Shown here one piece after another: positions 1 to 5,535 of a stretch of 11,129 nt of DNA (the first letter of the stretch is position 1; every line of letters begins with the position of its first letter). Under the pieces are notes generated by a model. That model had not been told where the DNA came from. It searched no databases and saw only the letters and a program-made list of their open reading frames with translations. The position numbers and the translations under genes are program-made. Source of the DNA: Lysobacteraceae bacterium (GTDB taxonomy: Bacteria > Pseudomonadota > Gammaproteobacteria > Xanthomonadales > Xanthomonadaceae); assembly GCA_017990865.1 (NCBI GenBank), contig JAGNNB010000060.1:1-11129 (forward strand), written 5' to 3'.

Positions 1-2
1 CC

Positions 3-329
3 CTGGTGGTGCCGGTGTTGCCCTCCACGCTGGACATCGACGCCACCGTGCCCTTCCTCAACGCCCTGGCCAAGCACCCCCGCGTCCGCCGCGGCCAACT
101 GCGCGTAGGCCTCGTCGGCAACCGTCTGAAACCCTGGACGAATGCCTCGCAGCAGGCGGTGGACCTGCTCAAGCAATGGCCCTACCCGGTGGTCGCCGAA
201 CTGCGCGACAGCCAGGCCTACGTGATGCTGGTCGGCCTGGGCCGCAGCCTGTTCGACTACCACTCGCAGCAAGTCCGCGACCACCAGGAAGATTGGGCGC
301 CGTTGATGAAGTGGTTGAAGAAGGGGTGA
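3..329 (+). CDS. ParA-family partitioning ATPase, C-terminal part (5' end outside window)
   Basis: The reading frame is open from the first complete codon, so the gene begins upstream; 108 residues are visible. The fragment starts with a strand-like VVPVLPSTLDIDA, followed by a stretch reading LRVGLVGNRLKP, and ends with an aromatic and acidic helix (RSLFDYHSQQVRDHQEDW). This order fits the C-terminal third of ParA/MinD-type deviant Walker ATPases, where a P-S-x-x-D loop follows the last nucleotide-contacting strand and a 'glxxsLfD' segment lies near the end. Such proteins are cytoplasmic and position chromosomes, plasmids or protein complexes. The P-loop is not in the window, so the assignment rests on the C-terminal pattern only. 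Its stop codon overlaps the GTG start of the next gene, suggesting co-translation. It could equally be a ParA-like orphan not involved in chromosome partition. Confidence 0.7.
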   Translation: MVVPVLPSTLDIDATVPFLNALAKHPRVRRGQLRVGLVGNRLKPWTNASQQAVDLLKQWPYPVVAELRDSQAYVMLVGLGRSLFDYHSQQVRDHQEDWAPLMKWLKKG

Positions 330-1204
330 GGGGGCGGGGGCGTCGCGGCGTATTCGCGCGGCGAAGTTTCGAAGTTCCTCGGCCCGATGCGCAGGGCGTT
401 TATTCGCTCGGTCCGCGCCTGAGCGAAGATGCGGTGCGGGCTTTGCGAGCGGTCGGATCGATCGAGCGGCTCAGCATTGGCCGCGGCCGTCTGCTTACCG
501 CAAAGCGCGCTCGACTCTTACTCGAATTGCCGCCGACGCGGTGGCTATGGCTTTGGCGGGATGCGACGCGCGCCGCCATTCGTCGAATCGTGCGCATTCC
601 CGAACTCGAAACGCTGGATGTGTTGTCTCTTTGCGGCCCCGGCGCGCTTTCGGGCTTGGAGCATGCGACGCGACTACGAACGTTGCGCATCAACGGTCGG
701 CTGAACGCGCGCGATTTTCGCGGCATCGCCGAATGCCCATCGTTGGAGGAATTGGGTGCGCAAGGCGCCGAATTGACGCATCGGGCGCTGGACGCCTTGG
801 TGTCTGTTCCTCGGCTGCGTTCGCTCGATCTCGAAGGCACGCGATTCGACGACACGATGGCCGAACGCCTGAGCGACGCGCCCGCGTTGGAATGGCTGGA
901 GATCGGCGCGACGCGCGTGACCTGCGCCGGTTTGGCGCAGCTCTCGCGGATCGAGCGGCTACGCGGTTTGGATTTGTGGGCGACACCGCTAAGGGAAGAC
1001 GATTTCGAGATGTTGCGTCGTTTTCCCGCGCTCGAATACGTTTCCCTGGGCGGATACGACGATGCGCCGCTCGACGGAAAAATCATCGTGCCTTTGCTGC
1101 TGGCGTTGTCGGCGATGAAGCGCGTGTGGCTGGATGGGGTGACGCTGGATCGCGATCAGATCGAGACGCTCGAAGCGCGTTTCGAGAGCGTGAGGATCAC
1201 GTAG
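326..1204 (+). CDS. Leucine-rich-repeat protein of unknown role
   Basis: This is a 292-residue protein if the GTG that overlaps the preceding TGA (GTGA) is the start. From about residue 90 there are repeats of roughly 22-25 residues with the pattern LxxLxLxxTxhxxxxhxxLxxhPxL: for example PRLRSLDLEGTRFDD (162-176), PALEWLEIGATRVT (186-199), ERLRGLDLWATPLRED (210-225) and PALEYVSLGGYDD (234-246). This is the leucine-rich-repeat scaffold, usually a protein-binding surface. No signal peptide or membrane segment is seen, so the protein is probably cytoplasmic. The first 20 residues are arginine-rich and not repeat-like, and no clear Shine-Dalgarno precedes the GTG beyond the GA-rich end of the ParA gene. 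A later start (for example the GTG near 428) is therefore possible. Base composition is visibly lower in GC than the ParA fragment and the genes after 2700, hinting at a different history. The partner is unknown. Confidence 0.7.
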   Translation: MRGRGRRGVFARRSFEVPRPDAQGVYSLGPRLSEDAVRALRAVGSIERLSIGRGRLLTAKRARLLLELPPTRWLWLWRDATRAAIRRIVRIPELETLDVLSLCGPGALSGLEHATRLRTLRINGRLNARDFRGIAECPSLEELGAQGAELTHRALDALVSVPRLRSLDLEGTRFDDTMAERLSDAPALEWLEIGATRVTCAGLAQLSRIERLRGLDLWATPLREDDFEMLRRFPALEYVSLGGYDDAPLDGKIIVPLLLALSAMKRVWLDGVTLDRDQIETLEARFESVRIT

Positions 1205-1247
1205 ATCCCGGCTCGAAACGATCCATGTTGCGTTGATGGATGGGTTC

Positions 1248-1324
1248 GTCATTCCGGCGAGTGCCGAAACCCAGCTTCGAATCCGTCTGTTCTAGAACTG
1301 GATCCCGGCGTTCGCCGGGATGAC
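1248..1324. repeat. Dispersed REP-like element: imperfect 27-bp inverted repeat
   Basis: The left arm (1248-1274, beginning GTCATTCCGGCGA) and right arm (1298-1324, ending TCGCCGGGATGAC) are inverted copies matching at 21 of 27 positions. They are separated by 23 bases containing the perfect palindrome GTTCTAGAAC. The arm sequence resembles the widespread proteobacterial intergenic repeat of the 'GTCATCCCGGCGAACGCCGGGATCCAG-like' type, though that is from memory. It lies 43 bases after the leucine-rich-repeat gene and codes for nothing. It may stabilise mRNA ends or terminate transcription, but no T-run follows either arm. Confidence 0.65.
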
Positions 1325-1394
1325 AGTGGAAAGTTCGGTTGGAATTCGATGTCGTGATGGGTTCAAGATCCCACGAATGCGACCGCCCCAAGGA

Positions 1395-1416
1395 CACGAT
1401 CTTTCGATAGATCGTG
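1395..1416. repeat. Perfect 8-bp inverted repeat in the gene-free region
   Basis: CACGATCT (1395-1402) and AGATCGTG (1409-1416) are perfect inverted copies around the six-base loop TTCGAT. A second palindrome, TATCGA-G-TCGATA, lies 13 bases on at 1430-1442. There is no T-run, so a classical terminator is unlikely; an operator or relic is equally possible. In the whole stretch 1205-1747 I see no convincing gene, only this, the two dispersed repeat elements and AT-richer filler. Confidence 0.4.
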
Positions 1417-1548
1417 CCGAAATCCGCTCTATCGAGTCGATAAATCGCATTCTCATTTTCCCGCCAACAACCACGCAGCCGCGAGCAAGGCTTCGTCCAG
1501 CTCGTATTCCGTAACGGCTCGTGCACAAAAACGTGGTCGGTTGATGTT

Positions 1549-1652
1549 CCCTCCCTTTCGCGAAGCGAAGGGGAGGGTTAGGAAGGGGTTGGAAACCGTC
1601 GTGCCTCAGCAACCCCCTCCCGACCTCCCCCTGCGCTGCGCGCAAGGGGAGG
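1549..1652. repeat. Compound C/G-rich palindromic repeat element (two hairpins inside a larger inverted repeat)
   Basis: Two GC-rich hairpins bracket the element. CCCTCCCTTTCGC (1549-1561) pairs with GCGAAGGGGAGGG (1565-1577) with one mismatch. CCTCCCCCTGCGC (1624-1636) pairs with GCGCAAGGGGAGG (1640-1652), also with one mismatch. Between them, GGAAGGGGTTG (about 1581-1591) pairs with CAACCCCCTCC (about 1610-1620) with one mismatch, so the whole is a three-part palindrome. It closely resembles a dispersed intergenic repeat common in Xanthomonas/Lysobacter-type genomes (recollection, not searched). It sits between the 3' ends of two convergent genes, so it may act as a bidirectional transcription end. 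Confidence 0.6.
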
Positions 1653-1747
1653 GGATCACGGGTGAGAAAAATTTCGAATGACTGAAGTCGAATGCAGAAG
1701 GTGAGCCGTTTGGTGGGAAGCGGTTCGGCTCTGGGATTGTCGCGCGC

Positions 1748-2596
1748 TCACTTCGCCAACAACCCCGCATCCTTCAGCAATTCCTTCCCCAACGCGATCC
1801 GCTGCGCGCGGTTGTCCGCCGAATCGAGTTGCGCGCCGAGCGCGAAGCTGGCGCTGCCGCGAGGACCTTCGATCCAGCCGATCCACCAGGCGTTGCCGTG
1901 GTCGTTTTTGTCGAGGTGCGTGCCGGTTTTGCCGTAGATGCGGGTCGCGCCCTTGCCGTCTTCGCGCATCGCGGCTTTGACTGCGGCGATGGTGGCTTTC
2001 GAGAACGGCAGATCGCCGCGGCGCAGGCGATCGACGAACGCGAGTTGCTGGCGCGCGGTGACGGTGAGCACGCCGTCGTGCCAGACGTCCGGGGCGCTGT
2101 CGCCGATGCGGCCGTTGCCGTAGCCCACGCGCGTCACCCATTGCGCCAGGCGTTCGCGGCCGATGCGTTTGGCCAGAATGCGGAAATAGCCTTCGCTGGA
2201 ACTTTGCATGGCCTGGCGCAGAGTCATGTCGCGTTGCCATTCGGGATGCTTGGGATACGGCGTGCCGTCCCAGCGCACGATCTCGTCGGCGCTTTTCAGC
2301 GCGCCGGTTTCCAAGGCGATCAACCCCAGCATCACTTTGAACGTCGAGGCCGGTCGCAGCGGCGTATCGGCCAGCGCGGCGTTGTGGACGACTTGCGTCG
2401 GGCGGCCATCGCGCTGCAGCAGGAAGGTGCCGTTGTGGCCGTAGCCGGCGAAGCGGGCGGTGGCGAGGGGCGCGCGTTGTTCGCCCGACTTGGGCGTCGC
2501 GGCGGCCGGCGGTGCGGCGAACGTCGGCGAGGCGGTAGCGGACAGGGTGGCGGCGAGCGCGGCGGCGAGGGCGAGCGTGCGAAGCGATGACGACAT
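1748..2596 (-). CDS. Class D (OXA-like) serine beta-lactamase, exported
   Basis: This 282-residue protein starts at the ATG at 2596, preceded by GGAG (2604-2607 on the reverse strand) with a seven-base spacer. An N-terminal signal peptide (hydrophobic residues 6-25, Ala-x-Ala-type cleavage near TFA-A at 27/28) directs it to the periplasm. Class D landmarks occur in order: active-site S84-T-F-K87 (the lysine is carboxylated in this family), a YGN triad at 159-161, W172 exactly ten residues after YGN as in OXA enzymes, K223-T-G, and WWIGWIEG at 237-244. The usual size is about 265-280 residues. The Ser-x-Val motif is changed: ungapped alignment to remembered OXA-10/OXA-48 sequence puts S133-S134-E135 there, with Glu in place of Val. 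The enzyme would hydrolyse beta-lactams by acyl-serine chemistry, but the Glu makes its spectrum or activity uncertain. A penicillin-binding-like or sensor role is the alternative. Confidence 0.85.
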   Translation of the reverse strand: MSSSLRTLALAAALAATLSATASPTFAAPPAAATPKSGEQRAPLATARFAGYGHNGTFLLQRDGRPTQVVHNAALADTPLRPASTFKVMLGLIALETGALKSADEIVRWDGTPYPKHPEWQRDMTLRQAMQSSSEGYFRILAKRIGRERLAQWVTRVGYGNGRIGDSAPDVWHDGVLTVTARQQLAFVDRLRRGDLPFSKATIAAVKAAMREDGKGATRIYGKTGTHLDKNDHGNAWWIGWIEGPRGSASFALGAQLDSADNRAQRIALGKELLKDAGLLAK

Positions 2597-2674
2597 CGAG
2601 AATCTCCGGCGATGGGTGCGGCCGCAGTCTGCAGCCCGATGCCGATGCGCCCAAGGGCCAACGGCGTCGCCATC

Positions 2675-2707
2675 GTCACGGCCGTCACCCTCGTCACCGT
2701 CACGGCC
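2675..2707. repeat. Four direct GTCAC repeats in a divergent intergenic region
   Basis: GTCAC occurs at 2675, 2684, 2693 and 2699 on the plus strand (GTGAC on the minus strand). The first and last are extended to GTCACGGCC. The array lies between the divergent beta-lactamase gene (start 2596) and the gene starting at 2729. This is where an operator would be, but the repeats could also be chance in GC-rich DNA or coding if the plus-strand gene starts further upstream at 2612. Confidence 0.35.
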
Positions 2708-2728
2708 CGCGCGTGCAACACTTCGACC

Positions 2729-4294
2729 ATGACCACACGCGCACCGAACCGGCGACGCGCACCGGCGACACCGCCGGCCGCGCGCGAGATCGAGATCGAA
2801 CTGGGCACGCCCGCGTGCGTGCGCGGGCAGCCGGCGCGACACCAATCGCTGTGGTTGCTGCTGCGGCTGTGGCTGGCGGCGCAGTCGGGCGAGGGCTGGG
2901 TGCGCGAATCGCAGGTTCGCGAGCGTTTCCCGAACGCGCGCCATCTGCGGATGATCGTCAGCCGCGCGTTCGGCGATTTCGCGCAGTGGGGCCTGCGCGT
3001 GGGCTGGGGCACCGATCGCGAACGCGATCCGGACCTGTTGCCGCTGTCGGGGCGCAGCCGAGGCCCGTATTGGTTGGCGGACGGCGAAGCCGCGCGTTTG
3101 CGCTTGTGCCTGCACGGCGAGCCCGCCGATGCGCAGGCGGTGGTCGCATGGTTGGGCGCGACCGCCGGCCCGTCGCCGGCGGCGTCTCCGGAAGCGACCA
3201 GCCGCGCGTCGCCCGCGTACTGGCACGCTTGGGCCGGCGCGCGTCGCGACATGCTCGATGGCCGTTTGATTCTGGATCGCGAACACGGCGCCCTAGCCGG
3301 CTATCGGCGCGCGCAGCACCTCACCGACGACCCCTGGCTGCAGGCGCTGGCGCTGCTGCAGCAAGCGATGGTGTGGCGCCGCGCCGGCAATGCCGATGCC
3401 GCGCGCGCGGTGCTGGCCGAACTCGACCGCCATTGGCACGACGAGCGCGCCCCCGAACACGCCTGGTTGGGCGCGATGGCGGCGATCGTCCGCGCCTGGT
3501 GCGCCTACGCCGGGCGCGATGCGCAGGCGGCGAAGCAAATCCTGCGGCAAGCGGCCGAAGACCCACGCTGGGTCGGGCTGTTCCAGTACCACCCGCGGGT
3601 GCGCAGCGAACACGCCAACCTGCAGGCCCTGATCCACCGCGCGCTGGCGCTGGACGAGTCGGCCGCGCTGGCCGAACGCAGCGCCGCCGCCCGTCACGCC
3701 GTGCAGCACTATCGCGCCGCGCTGGCGCTGGCGAACGAAGCGGAATTGTTCGACGCCGCGGCCTCGACCGCGAGCAATCTCGGCTGGTCGCTGTGGCTGT
3801 TCCAGCGCTGTGGCCTCGACGTGCCCGGCGAAGACGGCGAACCGCTGCGCTGGATCGGTCTGGCGGCGTGGCTCAGCGATCGGCACGGCGTCGGCGGCGG
3901 CTGTTGGAACCTCATTTATCTGCTGCGGATGGCGCGGCGCAACGGTCCGGACACGCCGCATCCCACGCTGGAGGTCTTCCGTCGCTGGCCGGTGCTGTCG
4001 CCGGAAGCCTTCCGCGCGCTGATCGCACCGATGACCCTGCACGCGCAATGGCCGAGTTGGCGCGAATTGGCCGCATCGATGCAGGCCGATGTCGATGCCG
4101 GCCGCGTGCAGATCGACGCGCTGCAGCGCGCGAACGTGTTGTTGGAAGCGGCGTGGTACGAAGCGCACGCCGGCGATCCGGCGCGCGCGGCCGAGGCGGT
4201 GGAGCGCCTACGCCGACGCTTGCGCGAGTTGACGCCCGCCGATCGCTTGTTTTTCCGCGATGCCATGCGTCGCTTGCCGCAGGGCGTGGTCTGA
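2729..4294 (+). CDS. Unrecognised protein with possible winged-helix N-terminus and TPR-like helical body
   Basis: I do not recognise this 521-residue protein. After a basic, disordered tail (1-20) comes a segment of about 100 residues (20-120) with helices and a 'VGWG...RSRGPYWL' hairpin, which could be a winged helix-turn-helix like those of OmpR/SARP-type regulators; this is weak inference. Residues 180-345 and 460-500 are amphipathic helical pairs rich in Ala, Leu and Arg (for example LALLQQAMVWRRAGNADAARAVLAEL shortened to its A-G-N-x-D-A-A-R-A core near 219-228), typical of tetratricopeptide-like repeats. There is no signal peptide or membrane segment, so it is probably cytoplasmic. The start is chosen at 2729 (MTTRAPNRRR); no good Shine-Dalgarno is visible, and an in-frame ATG at 2612 would add 39 residues overlapping the intergenic repeats. 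It is divergent from the beta-lactamase gene, so a regulatory link is possible but unproven. Confidence 0.6.
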   Translation: MTTRAPNRRRAPATPPAAREIEIELGTPACVRGQPARHQSLWLLLRLWLAAQSGEGWVRESQVRERFPNARHLRMIVSRAFGDFAQWGLRVGWGTDRERDPDLLPLSGRSRGPYWLADGEAARLRLCLHGEPADAQAVVAWLGATAGPSPAASPEATSRASPAYWHAWAGARRDMLDGRLILDREHGALAGYRRAQHLTDDPWLQALALLQQAMVWRRAGNADAARAVLAELDRHWHDERAPEHAWLGAMAAIVRAWCAYAGRDAQAAKQILRQAAEDPRWVGLFQYHPRVRSEHANLQALIHRALALDESAALAERSAAARHAVQHYRAALALANEAELFDAAASTASNLGWSLWLFQRCGLDVPGEDGEPLRWIGLAAWLSDRHGVGGGCWNLIYLLRMARRNGPDTPHPTLEVFRRWPVLSPEAFRALIAPMTLHAQWPSWRELAASMQADVDAGRVQIDALQRANVLLEAAWYEAHAGDPARAAEAVERLRRRLRELTPADRLFFRDAMRRLPQGVV

Positions 4295-4444
4295 ACCGTT
4301 TCCATCGCGCGCGTGCGGCCCGAAGCGCGGCGGCTCGGGTCCGCATGTCCGCGTCCGCCGGTTCGCGTTAAGCTGCGGGTCCGTCCCGTCGCGGTCGCGC
4401 ACCGAATACGACGAGGCCTCGAATCCCATGAGACCACGAGCGCT

Positions 4445-4921
4445 ATGAGAACATTGATCCTGCTGCGTCACGCCCACGCCGAACCCGCCAGCGCGGGGCA
4501 GTCGGATATCGACCGCGCGCTCTCGGCCGAGGGCTTGGCCGAGGCCGAAGCCGCGGGGCGTTGGTTGGCCGAACAGCGGCTGACGCCGGATCGCGTGCTG
4601 TGCTCGCCCGCGCGGCGCACGCGCGAAACCCTCGAAGCGGTGCTGCAAAGCGTGGGTTACGTCGAACAACGCTTGGTCGACGGCATCTACGAAGCGTCGC
4701 CGGGCGCGTTGGCCGCACTGGCCGACGAACATCCCGATGCCGAGCGGCTGATGTTGGTCGGGCACAACCCCGGCCTGGAACGTTTGGCGGCGCTGTTGCA
4801 CAGCGGCCAGTCGGGCGACTATCGCGGCATGCCGCCCGGGGGCATCGTCGTGCTGCACGTCGGTACGGACGGCGGCATCGAACCGGGCAAGGCGACGCTC
4901 GCGGCGTTTTGGTGGCCGTGA
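4445..4921 (+). CDS. sixA: SixA-type phosphohistidine phosphatase
   Basis: A 158-residue histidine phosphatase of the short SixA branch (E. coli SixA is about 161 residues). The N-terminus MRTLILLRHAHAE carries the catalytic R8-H9, SPARRTRETLEA (54-65) supplies the phosphate-binding arginines, Glu83 lies in IYEASPGAL, and the second catalytic histidine is H107 in LVGHNPGLE. Known SixA removes phosphate from histidine phosphotransfer domains (ArcB) and from the nitrogen-PTS protein NPr in the cytoplasm; whether the same partners apply here is inference. The start is fixed by the family's canonical first residues, even though the ribosome site is weak. The 150 bases upstream after the preceding gene hold no gene and probably the promoter. 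Its stop overlaps the GTG of the YceI-family gene (GTGA), indicating translational coupling. Confidence 0.88.
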   Translation: MRTLILLRHAHAEPASAGQSDIDRALSAEGLAEAEAAGRWLAEQRLTPDRVLCSPARRTRETLEAVLQSVGYVEQRLVDGIYEASPGALAALADEHPDAERLMLVGHNPGLERLAALLHSGQSGDYRGMPPGGIVVLHVGTDGGIEPGKATLAAFWWP

Positions 4922-5535
4922 CGCAGGACCCCACGCATTCCCGTCTGCGAATTCCCGCGTATTGGCGCGCGGCGGCACCGTTCTGCGCCGTTCTGATCGC
5001 TTCGTTGTGCGCAGCGGCGCAATGTGGCGCCACCGAATTCGATCCCGCGCATACGCGGATCGGCTTCACGCTGAAAACGCGCTGGGGGCAATTGCTGCAA
5101 GGGCGTTTCCCGCGTTTCGACGGCCGCATCGAAGCCTTGAGCGACGGCCGTTTTCGCACGCGCTTTCGGATGGATGCGCGCGCGGTCGAGATCGTGAATC
5201 ATCCGAAGTACACCGCGTTCACGCGCGGCGAAGGCTTTTTCGAAGCGGAACGCTTTCCCGACGTGGAATTCGTCTCCGACCCCTACGGCTCGGATCTGCT
5301 GCGTACGGGCGGCAAGCTCGCCGGCGAATTGCGCATCCGCGACGTGCGCCGACGCGAAACTTTTTTGATCGAACCGGCCGAATGCGAACGCCCGGCGCTG
5401 GATTGCGATGTCGTCGCTGCGGGAACCGTGCGGCGCAGCGACTACGGCGTGGACCGATGGATTGTCGCGGTGTCGGATATCGTGCGTTTTCGCTTGCGTT
5501 TGCGCCGGCTCGAAGATGACGGAGCGGCGCCGTGA
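4918..5535 (+). CDS. YceI-family exported lipid-binding-like protein
   Basis: A 205-residue protein starting with GTG inside the sixA stop. Residues 14-38 form a hydrophobic export signal ending CAAAQCGA, followed by the mature start TEFDPAHTRIGFTLKTRWGQLLQGRFPRF. That and the later FRMDARAVE, KYTAF, FFEAERFPDVEFVS and GELRIRDVRR segments are the typical strands of the YceI lipocalin-like barrel. Family members are periplasmic and bind isoprenoid or other amphiphilic lipids; the ligand here is unknown. The Cys residues at 155 and 163 (about eight apart) might form a disulphide. It overlaps the next gene by GTGA as well, so sixA, this gene and the phospholipase-D-like gene are probably one operon. 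An envelope-lipid role fits both this protein and its neighbour. Confidence 0.85.
   Translation: MTQDPTHSRLRIPAYWRAAAPFCAVLIASLCAAAQCGATEFDPAHTRIGFTLKTRWGQLLQGRFPRFDGRIEALSDGRFRTRFRMDARAVEIVNHPKYTAFTRGEGFFEAERFPDVEFVSDPYGSDLLRTGGKLAGELRIRDVRRRETFLIEPAECERPALDCDVVAAGTVRRSDYGVDRWIVAVSDIVRFRLRLRRLEDDGAAP

Noticed and set aside
2332..3286. Long minus-strand frames upstream of the beta-lactamase start, suggesting a much longer protein
   Set aside because: The signal peptide, the Shine-Dalgarno before ATG 2596 and the family's size fix the start; the upstream extension is Arg-rich shadow sequence opposite the divergent gene.
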